A stretch of DNA of 64,000 bases from Bradyrhizobium yuanmingense (GCF_900094575.1 NZ_FMAE01000001.1:62001-126000); one strand, 5' to 3'; numbered from the stretch's first letter, positions 19,264 through 28,862 are shown. Numbers and translations: made by a program. The notes: a model not told the origin generated them from the sequence alone.

Positions 19264-20496
19264 TTACGGCCGGGTCATCTTGCAGGTTGTGGGAACCATC
19301 GTCTTGGATGTGTCGATCTTGGAAACCAGATGCCATCCCCAGCCGGTGCCTTCCTCGTCGAACGGCTCGTCTGCAGCGAGCTTGCCGAAGGAGGAGATGT
19401 AGATCGGCTGGAAGAACTGGTGATCGTCCTTGCGCATGACGCCCTCACCGCCATCCAGCACCTCGAACTTGAGATCCTCGAGGGCAGCCGCGACCTTCAC
19501 CGGGTCGAGCGAGTTGGCCTTCTCGGCCGCGGCCTTGAACATGCGCATCTCGTTGACGGCGCGCGGATACCAAAGCGACATGTTGACCTTGGCACGGAAG
19601 GTCTTTTCGAAGTCCATCGCCGGCTGGTGGCCGGAATTGGCAAAGCCCTCGGTGATCTGGAAGACCTGATGGTCGAGACCGGTCTGCTTGATTGCGGTCG
19701 GACCACCAGCGCCGCCGGCATAGTAGGTGTACCAATTGACCTTCAGGCCGGCGTCCGCCGCGGCTTTGAGCAGCAGTGCGATGTCCTGGCCCCAGTTGCC
19801 GGTCACGACGCTATCGGCGCCCGAAGCCTTGATCTTGGCGATATAAGGCGAGAAGTCGGTGATCTTCAACAGCGGATGCAGTTCGTCACCGACGATTTGG
19901 ATGTCGGGCCGCTTGGCGCCCAGCATCTTGCGCGCATCCGCACGCACCGACTGGCCGAAGGAGTAGTCCTGGTTGATCAGGTACACCTTCTTGATCGCGG
20001 GGACATCCTTCATGTAGCTGGTGAGCGCTTCCATCTTGATGTCGGAGCTCGCATCCCAGCGAAAATGCCAGTAGCTGCACTTTTCGTTGGTCAGGCTCGG
20101 ATCTACGGCGGCATAGTTGAAGTAGAGCACTTCCTTGCCGGGATTGCGCGTGTTGTTCTTGGTAACGAAGTCGGACAGCGCTGCGGCGACCGACGAGCCG
20201 TTGCCTTGCGTGATGAAGCGGGCGCCGGCATCGATGGCCTTCTGCGCCTGCACCAGGCTTTCCTGCGGGTTGGTCTTGTTGTCGAGAGGCAGAATCTCGA
20301 TCTTGCGGCCCAATATGCCGCCCTTGGCGTTGATCTCGTCAGCCAGATACTGGAACGTCTTCAAGCCGCCTTCACCGATGCTGGCGCCACCGCCGGACAG
20401 CGGATCGATGTAGCCGAACTTGATTGTTTCCTGCGCGAATGCCGCTCCTCCGAGCATCGTCAGCGCTGCCGCCGCAACAATTGCGAGCTTGTGCAT
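19264..20496 (-). CDS. ABC transporter substrate-binding protein, branched-chain amino-acid type
   Basis: A 410-residue periplasmic binding protein of the Leu/Ile/Val receptor fold (type I). A signal peptide is clear (MHKLAIVAAAALTMLGGAAFA, cleavage after AFA). The mature part begins QETIKFGYIDPLSGGGASIGEGG, typical of the family. ATG 20496 has a strong upstream site, gggagaagg. It heads the transporter genes and would be made in excess. Proteins of this subgroup in Bradyrhizobium and Rhodopseudomonas bind varied amides and aromatic or aliphatic acids as well as amino acids, so the ligand is left open. Confidence 0.93.
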   Translation of the reverse strand: MHKLAIVAAAALTMLGGAAFAQETIKFGYIDPLSGGGASIGEGGLKTFQYLADEINAKGGILGRKIEILPLDNKTNPQESLVQAQKAIDAGARFITQGNGSSVAAALSDFVTKNNTRNPGKEVLYFNYAAVDPSLTNEKCSYWHFRWDASSDIKMEALTSYMKDVPAIKKVYLINQDYSFGQSVRADARKMLGAKRPDIQIVGDELHPLLKITDFSPYIAKIKASGADSVVTGNWGQDIALLLKAAADAGLKVNWYTYYAGGAGGPTAIKQTGLDHQVFQITEGFANSGHQPAMDFEKTFRAKVNMSLWYPRAVNEMRMFKAAAEKANSLDPVKVAAALEDLKFEVLDGGEGVMRKDDHQFFQPIYISSFGKLAADEPFDEEGTGWGWHLVSKIDTSKTMVPTTCKMTRP

Positions 20497-20771
20497 CCTG
20501 GCCTTCTCCCTTTTGTATGTTCTTGTCCTTGGCGATCGAAGCTGACTCACAACGTCGGTCGCGCCCACTCTTCGCTACTCCAATATTGAATACTGTGTAA
20601 AGTTTTGGTGCAAGAAGTAATTGCGGCCTCAACGTGAAGATTGCCGCGCGCCGTCCGGAATATTGAATTCACAGGCAACTTTTGGGATCAAAGCCGCGCT
20701 CAATCTGCGGCTGACATCAAGTCCGAACGGGAAAGGATGAAGAGCGCGATCAGGGTCTCAGATTGGTTGCT
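20497..20771. promoter_or_regulatory. Leader of the transporter operon with a repeated 10-mer
   Basis: This 275-base gap between the double TetR gene and the binding-protein gene should hold the transporter promoter. It is A/T-richer than its surroundings. The 10-mer aatattgaat occurs twice in direct orientation, at 20582-20591 and 20659-20668, and the first overlaps a palindromic caatattg. These are candidate operator half-sites for the TetR protein. This is position-based inference with no fixed promoter hexamers. Confidence 0.35.
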
Positions 20772-21998
20772 TTATACCACTCCCCGACGGGGCTTGAGCC
20801 CCAAAAGGAACAGCCGCGAAAAATAATCGGCAATCTGCATCGGAGACCAGCTCCGCTCGTCCCTGAACCAGATCGGGTACCAGTGGCCCATTCCAGTCAG
20901 AACGCGTTCGGCGAAGTAAGTGTCGACGCTGCGGAAGTATCCCTCGTCGATCCAACACTGGTGGTTTCTCTGGTCCTGCTGGATCGTTGCGAGCACCTGC
21001 CTGACATAGTGCTTGCGGTCAACGTCGTTGAGATAGTTGATGTTGTGGTAGGTCGCCTTCGGGCCGCAAGGGGTATCGTGCAGCATCAACAACAGGCGGA
21101 CTCTCTGGACGACGTAATCGAACGCCCCGAGCCTCAGGTCCTGCAAATATCCTCGAATCCCGATCTCACCGGCCAGACCTCTTCGCAGGCAAGCCAGCAA
21201 GAGGCGCTCCTTCTCGCTGAAATGATAATAGATGCCGGCGCGGGTCATGCCTGCCTCCGCCGCGATGCTCTCGAGCGACGTACCGGACGCGCCCCTTCGA
21301 TTGAAACTGTCCGAAGCAATCGAGAGCATCCTGTCCAGCTTCGCGGCGCGCTTGTTCAATTTCGAGCGGGACTGGAGAAATGGTGCCAGGCTCGGCGCTT
21401 CAGGCATGTCCGGTAAGGCAATCTCACGCCGATACACCCCATGCGTGATGATGTCGTCAATGGCATCAATCGCCTGCTGGCGCGAATAATAGTCGCGCTC
21501 GGAGAACCAGAACGGAACCCAATCCAGGATGGAGATGAGGGCGACGGCCGTAAGGAGCGGCTCCCCGCAGGCAATCGAGCCGTCGGCAATGCCACGCTTC
21601 AGAAAGTCGGCGAGCAGCGCGGCATTCTGCCAGCGCCTGGCATGCACGTCTTTGCTGTAAGACGCAGCCAGTGCATCGATGTCGGAGAACAGGATCATGC
21701 GCTGGCCTTCAGGCCGCAGCCGGGCTCTTATGAAGCGCCTGACGATTTCGAGCCCGTCTATCCCGGGTTCGGCCGCCGTCTCGATTTCGTGCCTGTAGAT
21801 CGCAAGACCGCGCAGGTAGCAGTGAAAGATCAGGTCTTCCTTGTCGCGGAAGTAGTGGTACAGCGCTCCCGGCACCGATCGAACCGATGCTGCGACCTGC
21901 TCCATCGTCACATTCGCATAGCTATGGCGGGCAAACAGCTTGGAAGCCGACACGAGGATCTCTTCAGCTCGGTCGGACGGGAAGGCGGCGACTTGCAA
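20772..21998 (-). CDS. Tandem TetR-family regulator (two TetR units in one chain)
   Basis: A 408-residue protein, twice the usual TetR length. Unit 1 (about 10-200) has the DNA-binding helices NVTMEQVAASVRSVPGALYH followed by YFRDKEDLI. Unit 2 (about 215-400) has GTSLESIAAEAGMTRAGIYY followed by HFSEKERLLL. Each is followed by its own helical ligand-binding domain. No stop or low-complexity break lies between them. The TTG start at 21998 is favoured because an excellent site, aggaagga, lies nine bases upstream. It sits upstream of the transporter genes in the same direction and is their likely regulator. A single chain with two DNA-binding domains could bind an operator as a built-in dimer. 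Confidence 0.9.
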   Translation of the reverse strand: MQVAAFPSDRAEEILVSASKLFARHSYANVTMEQVAASVRSVPGALYHYFRDKEDLIFHCYLRGLAIYRHEIETAAEPGIDGLEIVRRFIRARLRPEGQRMILFSDIDALAASYSKDVHARRWQNAALLADFLKRGIADGSIACGEPLLTAVALISILDWVPFWFSERDYYSRQQAIDAIDDIITHGVYRREIALPDMPEAPSLAPFLQSRSKLNKRAAKLDRMLSIASDSFNRRGASGTSLESIAAEAGMTRAGIYYHFSEKERLLLACLRRGLAGEIGIRGYLQDLRLGAFDYVVQRVRLLLMLHDTPCGPKATYHNINYLNDVDRKHYVRQVLATIQQDQRNHQCWIDEGYFRSVDTYFAERVLTGMGHWYPIWFRDERSWSPMQIADYFSRLFLLGLKPRRGVV

Positions 21999-22179
21999 GC
22001 TTGAATATCCTTCCTGATCGTGGACGGATTCACCCCGGTGAAACGTCCACTACCACACGTCGGATATTCTTGCCATCGGACGAGGCGTTAGGCCAGTATC
22101 GCCCGCAACCCTCGGACGGCGGTGCAAATGAAGACGCAGCCGATGATTGCAGGCGCGCCGTAGATCGACGCCGAACGCC

Positions 22180-22860
22180 CTATCTCATGCCGTCACGGAT
22201 CATGTATCCGGCGCCGCGGATCGTGTGCAGCAGCGGGCGCTCGAAGCCCTTGTCGATCTTGGAGCGCAGCCGCGAGATGTGCACGTCGATGACGTTGGTC
22301 TGCGGATCGAAATGATAGTCCCAGACGTTCTCCAGCAGCATGGTGCGCGTCACCACCTGGCCGGCGTGCTTCATCAAATATTCGAGCAAGCGAAATTCGC
22401 GCGGCTGCAGCGTCAGCTCGTCCTTGCCGCGGGCGACGCGATGCGAGAGCCGGTCGAGCTCGAGATCGCCGACGCGATAAAGCGTCTCCTCGGCGGGACC
22501 GCCGCGGCGGCGCGACAGCACTTCGACGCGGGCCAGCAGCTCGGCGAAGGAATAGGGCTTCGGCAGATAATCGTCGCCGCCCGCGCGCAGACCCTTGATG
22601 CGGTCATCGACCTGCCCGAGCGCGGAGAGAATCAGCACCGGCGTCGTATTGCCCTTGTCGCGCAATGCGCCGATCAGCGACAGCCCGTCGCGCTTGGGCA
22701 GCATGCGGTCGACCACCAGCACGTCGTATTCGCCGTTCTCTGCCATGGCGAGGCCTTCCTCGCCGTCGGCGGCGTGGTCGGCGATGTGTCCGACTTCGCG
22801 AAACGCCTTGGCGAGGTAATCGGCGGATTCACGGTCGTCTTCGATGATGAGGAGGCGCAT
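22180..22860 (-). CDS. OmpR-family response regulator, probable partner of the kinase upstream of glnE
   Basis: A 226-residue regulator. Receiver domain at 1-115 with acidic pair Asp8/Asp9, phospho-acceptor Asp51 (VLVVDRMLPKRDG), Ser/Thr position LILSALG and Lys in YLPKPYSFAEL. The winged-helix DNA-binding domain covers about 125-226 (LTLQPREFRLLEYLMKHAGQ, then DVHISRLRSKID). ATG 22860 gives the usual MRLLIIEDD start; a TTG further up would add ten residues. The C-terminus YMIRDGMR lies in the right copy of the 20-bp repeat. The left copy still encodes YMIRDGIR and a stop, so the last residue pair has been replaced without changing length. Confidence 0.92.
   Translation of the reverse strand: MRLLIIEDDRESADYLAKAFREVGHIADHAADGEEGLAMAENGEYDVLVVDRMLPKRDGLSLIGALRDKGNTTPVLILSALGQVDDRIKGLRAGGDDYLPKPYSFAELLARVEVLSRRRGGPAEETLYRVGDLELDRLSHRVARGKDELTLQPREFRLLEYLMKHAGQVVTRTMLLENVWDYHFDPQTNVIDVHISRLRSKIDKGFERPLLHTIRGAGYMIRDGMR
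22187..22206. repeat. 20-bp direct repeat, right copy
   Basis: Identical to 15085-15104 (atgccgtcacggatcatgta). It encodes the last residues of the response regulator on the minus strand. The bases just beyond the repeat on the island side differ from those at the left copy, so the end of the regulator is now completed by island sequence (atg aga tag). Confidence 0.85.
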
Positions 22861-22953
22861 CGTGCGTTCGGCGGCGGTCAAGGAGGTCAACCTTCTCTAA
22901 ACATGGCGCGAGCGACAACCGCATGCAAGCCGAGCAGGAGAGGCTCGAAGCGG

Positions 22954-22993
22954 GAAAAAGGCGGGCGGTGAGGCTGGGGGGACCTCACCGCCC
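22954..22993 (-). terminator. Rho-independent terminator downstream of degP
   Basis: On the minus strand, gggcggtgagg (22993-22983) pairs perfectly over 11 bases with cctcaccgccc (22973-22963), with a nine-base loop, and is followed by gcctttttccc, which supplies the T run. It lies about 140 bases after the degP stop and before the response regulator gene, so these are separate transcripts. Confidence 0.8.
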
Positions 22994-23135
22994 TAGGCCT
23001 TCCGACGGAGGGGGGCGTAATTCCACCGGAAGGTAGATGAGGGAAGCCAGCGTTGCGCTGCTTCCCCGAAGGGCACCGGCGGCGGGGGCGACTGATGCCG
23101 GCGGTACCCTTCATCTCGTGGGCCTCCTGAAGGCC

Positions 23136-24716
23136 TCAGCCCTTGGCGATGGGCACCGCGACGAAGCGCGACTGGCCGCCGCTCTTCACGCGCATCAGGA
23201 CGCTGTTCTTGTTGTCGGTCCGCGCCGCATTGATGGCGTCGCGGACTTCGCCGGCGGTCGCCACGCTCTTGCCACCGACCTCGAGGATCACGTCGCCTTC
23301 CTTGAAGCCGCGTTCGGCCGCCGCGCTCTTCGGATCGACCTCGGTGACCACGACGCCTTCCTTGCCGGCACCGGCCACGGAATTGGCCGGCGCAACGGTC
23401 ATGCCGAGCTTCGGCACGTCGGTGCCCTTGCTGGCGCCCTTGCCGCTGTCCTTGTCGGTATCGGCCTTGGCCTCGACCGTATTCGGCAACTGGCCGAGGG
23501 TGAGGTTGACGACCTTGTCCTGGCCCTTGTGCAGCACATTGAGCTTCACGGACGCGCCGGGCGCCATGCCGCCGATCGTGCGGGCGAGCTCGCGGGCATC
23601 CTTGACGGGGTCGCCGTTGACCGCGGTGATCACGTCGCCGGACTCGATGCCGGCCTTCGCGGCCGGACCGTTGGCCTGCGGCTCCGCCACCAGCGCGCCT
23701 TCGGCCTTCTTCATGCCGAGGCTGTCGGCGATGTCGGAGGTGACGGGCTGGATCTGGACGCCGATCCAGCCGCGGCTGACCGAGCCCTTGTCCTTGAGCT
23801 GCGCAACCACGCTCTTGACGGTGTTGGCCGGGATCGAGAACGCGATGCCGACGCTGCCGCCGGAGGGCGAGTAGATCGCGGTGTTGACGCCCATCACCTC
23901 GCCGTTGGTGTCGAAGGCCGGACCGCCGGAATTACCCTTGTTCACGGGCGCGTCGATCTGGATGAAATCGTCATACGGGCCGTTGCCGATGTCGCGGCCG
24001 CTCGCCGAGACGATGCCCGCGGTCACGGTGCCGCCGAGACCGAAGGGATTGCCGACCGCGAGCACCCAGTCGCCGATCCGCGGTTTGCTGTCGGCGAGCT
24101 TGGCGAACGGGAAGTTCGTGCTGCCTTCGACCTTGATCAGCGCGAGGTCGGTGCGCTGGTCGGTGCCGATCACCTTGGCGGTGTAGGTCTTGCCGTCGTC
24201 GGTGGTAACCTCGACCTTGTCGGCGCCATCGACCACGTGGTTGTTGGTCACGGCATAGCCGTCAGCCGAGATGAAAAAGCCGGAGCCCTGCCCCTGCACG
24301 ACGCGGCCACGGCCGCCCTTCAGGCCGGGGGGCAAACCATCCGGACCACCGAAGCGGCGGAAGAAGCGCTCCATCGGCGAGCCCGGCTGGAACGGCGAGG
24401 AGGAATCGTCGCCGTCGTCATTGCTGGCGGTCTTCTCCTTCATGTTGACCTTGACCGAGATCACCGAAGGCTTCACGCGCTCGACGACGTCGGCGAATCC
24501 GACCGGACGCTCGACCTTGCGGACCTCGTTGTTGACCTGCGCATGCGCCGGGCTGGAGAACAGGTCGGCCGGCGAGGTCGACGGGCTGAAGCCATAGACG
24601 GCCGCGCCGAGACCGGCGACGACGGAAGCCATCAGCGCGAGCTTGCGCGCGGAAAACACCGACCGGCGCGGCTGCCGGTAGGACGGGAGGTTCGAAAGGT
24701 CGATACGATCGTTCAT
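23136..24716 (-). CDS. degP: Periplasmic serine protease DegP/HtrA (Do family)
   Basis: A 526-residue envelope protease and chaperone that degrades misfolded periplasmic proteins. The N-terminus has a cytoplasmic stretch, then a signal or anchor helix (KLALMASVVAGLGAAVYGF). The trypsin-like domain has the triad His160 (VTNNHVVDG), Asp190 (RTDLALIKV) and Ser263 (NKGNSGGPA). Two PDZ domains follow, at about 325-420 (GWIGVQIQPV) and 440-525 (GVVVTEVDPKSAAAERGF). ATG 24716 (MNDRIDLSNL) is chosen because family members start here; upstream in-frame codons are not conserved in character. Proximity to the cytochrome c maturation genes is a shared rhizobial arrangement. It has its own terminator. Confidence 0.96.
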   Translation of the reverse strand: MNDRIDLSNLPSYRQPRRSVFSARKLALMASVVAGLGAAVYGFSPSTSPADLFSSPAHAQVNNEVRKVERPVGFADVVERVKPSVISVKVNMKEKTASNDDGDDSSSPFQPGSPMERFFRRFGGPDGLPPGLKGGRGRVVQGQGSGFFISADGYAVTNNHVVDGADKVEVTTDDGKTYTAKVIGTDQRTDLALIKVEGSTNFPFAKLADSKPRIGDWVLAVGNPFGLGGTVTAGIVSASGRDIGNGPYDDFIQIDAPVNKGNSGGPAFDTNGEVMGVNTAIYSPSGGSVGIAFSIPANTVKSVVAQLKDKGSVSRGWIGVQIQPVTSDIADSLGMKKAEGALVAEPQANGPAAKAGIESGDVITAVNGDPVKDARELARTIGGMAPGASVKLNVLHKGQDKVVNLTLGQLPNTVEAKADTDKDSGKGASKGTDVPKLGMTVAPANSVAGAGKEGVVVTEVDPKSAAAERGFKEGDVILEVGGKSVATAGEVRDAINAARTDNKNSVLMRVKSGGQSRFVAVPIAKG

Positions 24717-24936
24717 GCGGAAATCTCCAGAGCCCTGAATTCCTGTTGGTGCCGGATGCCGGCACCTTGCGGACCTGAAGATGGGGACTCCCGCCTTACC
24801 GCGCGCTGGCGGCGGGGTTAAACTTTCGTAATGATGGTCGAGGCCGATGCGGCAGTTTAGCACAGGCCAAAAATCGTGGTCTTACAGGAACTTAATCGAG
24901 TTCCCCCAACAAGGCGGCAGGCGCGAATTCTGGCCC

Positions 24937-26280
24937 TCAGCTCGCCCTGACACTGACGATGAACTCGTCGACTTCGCGCTTCAAGGTCTCGGCCTGCCGC
25001 GACAGATCGACGGCCGAATCCCTGGCTTCGGCCGCCATGCGGCCGGTCTCGGCCGAGGTGGAGGTGATCTGGACGATATGGTTGGAGACGTCGAGGGTTC
25101 CGCGCGCGGCGTCCTGGGCGCTGCGCGTGATCTCCTGTGTGGCGTTGCGCTGCTGGGCGGTGTCGACCTCGATGCCCGACATGATCGACGAGATCTCCGA
25201 CAGCGTCCTGGAAATGCCGTCGATCGCGCCGCGGGTCTCCGCGGTGATGCCCTGAATGCTGGCGACGTGCGAGGTTATCTCCTCCGTCGCCTTGCTGGTC
25301 TGATGCGCCAGGTTCTTCACTTCCGAGGCGACCACCGCAAACCCCTTGCCCGCTTCGCCGGCCCGTGCCGCCTCGATGGTGGCGTTGAGCGCCAGGAGAT
25401 TGGTCTGCGATGCGATCGCCTGGACGAGCTGGACGACCTCACCGATCTTTTCGGCGGCATCCGACAGCGTGTGAATGGTATCGCGGCTCTTCTCCGCCTG
25501 GCTTGCAGCGCCTTCGGCGCGCTGGGTCGCGTCCGTGACGCGGCGGCTGATCGTGCCGATCGAGTTCGTCATCGCCTCGGCGGACCCTGCAACCGTCTGC
25601 ACGCTGGCGCTGGCCCGGCTCGCCGCGCTCGCGACCGCATTGGCCTTGGTGCTGGTGTCGTTGGCGGTCCGCGACAGCGTCTCCGCGTTGGTCTTCAGAT
25701 GCACGGCCGATGACGCCACGCTGGCGACGACACTGGCGACGAGATCGTTGAAGCGCTTGATCCTGTTATCGAGGAATTTCGACCGCTCGGCCTGGTGCTG
25801 CGCTTCATGCAGCTGCTGCTCGGAGAGGCGGCGCCGCTCGATGCCGTTGGTCTTGAACACCTCCAGCGCACCGGCGAGCAGGCCGATCTCGTTGGTGCGG
25901 CCGAGCCCCGGAACTGATGTCTCGAACTTCTGGTCGGCAACCTCGCGCATGGCATGCACGATGGCCGCGAGGGGATTGAGGATGCCGTTGCGCACGGCGA
26001 ACCAGGTGGTGAAGCAGATCGCGAAAGCGACGACGGCGATCACGCCGCAGGCGACCAGGAAATAAGAAAACGCGGTCTGCGCCTGCTGGTAGATCTGCAT
26101 GGCATGGTCGCGCGCCGGGCCGCTCAGCGCGGCGAAGTTCGAGGACAGGCTGGTGATCTCGTTGTTGAGATAGAGGACCGCGATGAAGCCGGTGCCGCCG
26201 CCGATGCCAAGCAGGAACAATAACGCAGCGACGACGGCGCCGACCAGGAAGCGGATCGTCAGATTGCTGTTCGCGAACAT
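24937..26280 (-). CDS. Methyl-accepting chemotaxis protein
   Basis: A 447-residue chemoreceptor. Two transmembrane helices, about 10-38 ([20 protein letters not shown]) and 70-95 ([20 protein letters not shown]), enclose a very short periplasmic loop of some 30 residues, so the ligand-binding part is minimal. HAMP follows ([19 protein letters not shown]), then a long helical signalling domain with the conserved tip [20 protein letters not shown]. No CheW or CheA gene is near. With so short an external loop it may sense a membrane or internal signal rather than a periplasmic ligand, which is inference. Confidence 0.94.
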   Translation of the reverse strand: MFANSNLTIRFLVGAVVAALLFLLGIGGGTGFIAVLYLNNEITSLSSNFAALSGPARDHAMQIYQQAQTAFSYFLVACGVIAVVAFAICFTTWFAVRNGILNPLAAIVHAMREVADQKFETSVPGLGRTNEIGLLAGALEVFKTNGIERRRLSEQQLHEAQHQAERSKFLDNRIKRFNDLVASVVASVASSAVHLKTNAETLSRTANDTSTKANAVASAASRASASVQTVAGSAEAMTNSIGTISRRVTDATQRAEGAASQAEKSRDTIHTLSDAAEKIGEVVQLVQAIASQTNLLALNATIEAARAGEAGKGFAVVASEVKNLAHQTSKATEEITSHVASIQGITAETRGAIDGISRTLSEISSIMSGIEVDTAQQRNATQEITRSAQDAARGTLDVSNHIVQITSTSAETGRMAAEARDSAVDLSRQAETLKREVDEFIVSVRAS

Positions 26281-26392
26281 CGGGGGACTCAGGAGCTGGA
26301 ATCAAATCTCGCGACAAGCTTCCAGACAAAGGTCAATTTAGCATGAACCACGCAGCCGTCGCCGCGCACTGCGTGGCACGACGTAGACGGCT

Positions 26393-26875
26393 TCAGGGCG
26401 ATTTGGGTTCGTCCGACATCAAGGCCGCGAGCCGTGCCTTCTCGTCGGGCGTGAGCGGCGGTGCCGGTACGTCCACACCAGTTCGCGAGCGGCGGCGGAT
26501 TTGCAGCCACAGCGCCAGGCCGCCGCCGATCAGCAGCACCGGCCCGAGCAGCCACAGCAGCAGGGTCTGCAGCTCGAAGCGCGGCTTGAGCAGCACGAAC
26601 TCGCCGTACCGCGCCACCAGGAAATCGAGCACCTGCGAATTGCTGTCGCCGGCCGCGATGCGCTCGCGCACCAGCAGTCTGAGATCGCGTGCCAGCGGCG
26701 CATCGGAATCGTCGATCGACTGATTCTGGCAAACCATGCAGCGAAGCTCGCGCGACAATTCGCGCGCGCGCGATTCCTTCACCGGATCCGGCATGATCTC
26801 GTCGGGCTGCACGGCGTGGGCCGCCGGCAAAGCCAGCAACACCAACGCGATGAACGCGGCCATCATCCGGCGCAT
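26393..26875 (-). CDS. ccmH: Cytochrome c-type biogenesis protein CcmH (CycL)
   Basis: A 160-residue membrane-anchored periplasmic thiol protein. It helps keep the CXXCH cysteines of apocytochrome c reduced and delivers it for heme attachment. A signal peptide is present (MRRMMAAFIALVLLALPAAHA). The redox motif RCMVCQNQSIDDSDAPLARD is characteristic, with one C-terminal helix (LLLWLLGPVLLIGGGLALWL). It is the last gene of the four-gene operon and starts four bases after the ccmF stop. The order ccmI-ccmE-ccmF-ccmH equals cycHJKL described in Bradyrhizobium and Rhizobium. Confidence 0.96.
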   Translation of the reverse strand: MRRMMAAFIALVLLALPAAHAVQPDEIMPDPVKESRARELSRELRCMVCQNQSIDDSDAPLARDLRLLVRERIAAGDSNSQVLDFLVARYGEFVLLKPRFELQTLLLWLLGPVLLIGGGLALWLQIRRRSRTGVDVPAPPLTPDEKARLAALMSDEPKSP

Positions 26876-26879
26876 CGGG

Positions 26880-28862
26880 TCATTCCGCGGGCTGGAGGCG
26901 CTGCTTGGCCCGCGCCGGCTTCGGCGCGCCGACCCGCAGACGGCGGTCGGAGAGTGAGAGCACGCCGCCGAACGCCATCAGCACCGGTCCCCACCAGATC
27001 AGGAGAACCAGCGGCTTGTGATAGATGCGCACGGCGATGGCGCCTTCGGCGGTGGCGTCGCCGAGCGAGACGTAGAGCTGGCTCGCGCCGCTGGTCAACA
27101 GCGCGGCCTCCGTCGTCGAGGAGCCGCGGGTGGTGAAGCTGCGCTTGGACGGCGTCATCACCGTGACCGCCTCGCCATCGCGGCTGATCTTGAACTCTGC
27201 GATCATCTCGCGGTAGTTCGGGCCCTGGCGTTGAAATAGCCCGTCGAGCTTCAGATCGTAGCCGGCGACATGGGCAGTCTCGTTCGGCTTCATGGTCGCG
27301 ACGTATTCGCTGTTCCAGGTGGTCTCGCAGACGATCCCGATCAGCGCAACGCCGAGGCCGGCATGCGCGAACGCGGTGCCCCAGGCCGAGCGCGGCAGGC
27401 CGCGCGCCCGGTGCAGCACCGTCGCGAACGGTAGGCGCACCAGGCCCGTCCGCTCGACCAGATCGGTGACCGCGCCGGCGATGACGAAGACGCCGAGGCC
27501 GATCGCGAGCGGCGCCAGCGCGCTGCCGCCCCGCACCCAGGCCCAGACGATGGCGACCACGACCAGTCCGGCAACGCCGGCCGCGAGCAGACGTTGCATC
27601 ACGCCGAGCAGGTCGCCGCGCTTCCACGCCAGCATCGGCCCGAACGGCACCGCGAGCAGCAGCAGCGCGAACAGCGGCGCGAAGCTCAGATTGTAGAAGG
27701 GTGCGCCGACCGACATCTTGAAATCGGCGAGCATCTCCATCGCGAGCGGATAGAGCGTGCCGAACAGCACCACCGCGCAGGCCACGGTGAGCAGCAGATT
27801 GTTCAGCACTAGCGCGCCCTCGCGCGAGATCGGCGCGAACAGGCCGCCCTGCTTCAGCGAGGTGGCGCGGCCCGCGAACAGCGACAGGCTGCCGCCGATG
27901 AACAGGCACAGGATCAAGAGGATGAACACGCCGCGGGTCGGATCGGTGGCGAAGGCGTGCACCGAGGTGATGACGCCCGAGCGCACCAGAAAGGTGCCGA
28001 GCAGCGACAGCGAGAAGGTCAGGATCGAGAGCAGGATGGTCCAGACCTTCAGCGCGTTGCGCTTCTCCATCACCAGCGCCGAATGCAATAGCGCGGTGCC
28101 GGCGAGCCAGGGCATCAGCGAAGCGTTCTCCACCGGATCCCAGAACCACCAGCCGCCCCAGCCGAGCTCGTAATAGGCCCAATACGAGCCCATGGCGATG
28201 CCGAGGGTCAGGAAGATCCAGGCGACCAGCGTCCAGGGCCGCACCCAGCGCGCCCAGGCCGCATCGATCCGTCCCTCCATCAGCGCCGCGATCGCGAAGG
28301 AGAACGAGATCGAGAAGCCGACATAGCCGAGATAGAGCATCGGCGGGTGCACGGCGAGACCGATGTCCTGGAGCACGGGATTGAGATCGCGTCCCTCGAT
28401 CGGGGGGCTCGCGATGCGCAGGAACGGGTTCGATGTCATCAGGATGAAGAGGTAGAACGCGCTGGCGACCCAGGCCTGCACAGCCAGCACATGCGCGCGC
28501 AGCGAGAGCGGCAGATTATTGCCGAAGCTGGCGACCAAGCCGCCGAACAGCGCGAGGATCAACACCCACAGCAGCATCGAGCCTTCATGGTTTCCCCACA
28601 CGCCGGTAATCTTGTAGAGCAGCGGCTTCATCGAGTGGGAATTCTCGTAGACGTTGGCGACGGAGAAATCCGAGTTCACGTGCAGCATCACCAGCGCGGT
28701 GAACGAGGCGCCGACGAACAGCAGCTGCGCGAGCGCGGTGGAGCGCGCCACGTTCATCAGGGCGGCGTCGCCAAGGCGCGCACCGACCAGCGGCACGACG
28801 GACTGGATCAGTGCGAGGGCGAGCGCCAGCACCAGCGCGTAATGTCCTGATTCCGCGATCAC
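26880..28862 (-). CDS. ccmF: Heme lyase subunit CcmF (CycK)
   Basis: A 660-residue polytopic inner-membrane protein with about fifteen hydrophobic helices. It joins heme from holo-CcmE to the CXXCH motif of apocytochromes c. The tryptophan-rich WWD segment reads [19 protein letters not shown]. The conserved region [17 protein letters not shown] near residue 90 and the His residues in external loops support the assignment. The start overlaps the ccmE stop by four bases. It normally works with CcmH and CcmI, both encoded beside it. Confidence 0.97.
   Translation of the reverse strand: MIAESGHYALVLALALALIQSVVPLVGARLGDAALMNVARSTALAQLLFVGASFTALVMLHVNSDFSVANVYENSHSMKPLLYKITGVWGNHEGSMLLWVLILALFGGLVASFGNNLPLSLRAHVLAVQAWVASAFYLFILMTSNPFLRIASPPIEGRDLNPVLQDIGLAVHPPMLYLGYVGFSISFSFAIAALMEGRIDAAWARWVRPWTLVAWIFLTLGIAMGSYWAYYELGWGGWWFWDPVENASLMPWLAGTALLHSALVMEKRNALKVWTILLSILTFSLSLLGTFLVRSGVITSVHAFATDPTRGVFILLILCLFIGGSLSLFAGRATSLKQGGLFAPISREGALVLNNLLLTVACAVVLFGTLYPLAMEMLADFKMSVGAPFYNLSFAPLFALLLLAVPFGPMLAWKRGDLLGVMQRLLAAGVAGLVVVAIVWAWVRGGSALAPLAIGLGVFVIAGAVTDLVERTGLVRLPFATVLHRARGLPRSAWGTAFAHAGLGVALIGIVCETTWNSEYVATMKPNETAHVAGYDLKLDGLFQRQGPNYREMIAEFKISRDGEAVTVMTPSKRSFTTRGSSTTEAALLTSGASQLYVSLGDATAEGAIAVRIYHKPLVLLIWWGPVLMAFGGVLSLSDRRLRVGAPKPARAKQRLQPAE

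Larger units (their letters stand above)
15105..22186. other. Candidate 7.1-kb genomic island: liv-type ABC transporter plus double TetR regulator
   Basis: This segment lies between two exact 20-bp direct repeats and separates a sensor kinase from its likely response regulator. It carries five transporter genes and one regulator, all on the minus strand, and no integrase or transposase. Removing it together with one repeat copy would join the regulator to the kinase with the overlap expected for such pairs. A 10-bp inverted match (cgcgcctgca at 15119-15128, tgcaggcgcg at 22148-22157) sits near the two inner edges and may be a remnant of element ends. How it entered is unknown. Confidence 0.7.

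Noticed and set aside
18169..20589. 806-residue open frame on the plus strand opposite the transporter genes
   Set aside because: Shadow of the permease and binding-protein genes; its composition is His/Arg/Gln-rich, typical of antisense frames in GC-rich DNA.
15105..22186. Integrase or transposase inside the transporter island
   Set aside because: All substantial frames were read; only transporter and regulator genes are there. The island is called from the repeats alone.
23037..24821. 594-residue open frame on the plus strand opposite degP
   Set aside because: Antisense shadow; the opposite strand carries the full HtrA catalytic triad and PDZ domains.
24887..24904. Inverted repeat ggaact/agttcc between the chemoreceptor gene and degP
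   Set aside because: Six-base arms only, no T run, no match to a spaced sigma-factor consensus (GGAAC...CGTT was looked for); too weak to call.
26863..28182. 439-residue minus-strand frame overlapping ccmF in another frame
   Set aside because: Arg/Ala/Gly-rich out-of-frame reading of ccmF; no independent support.
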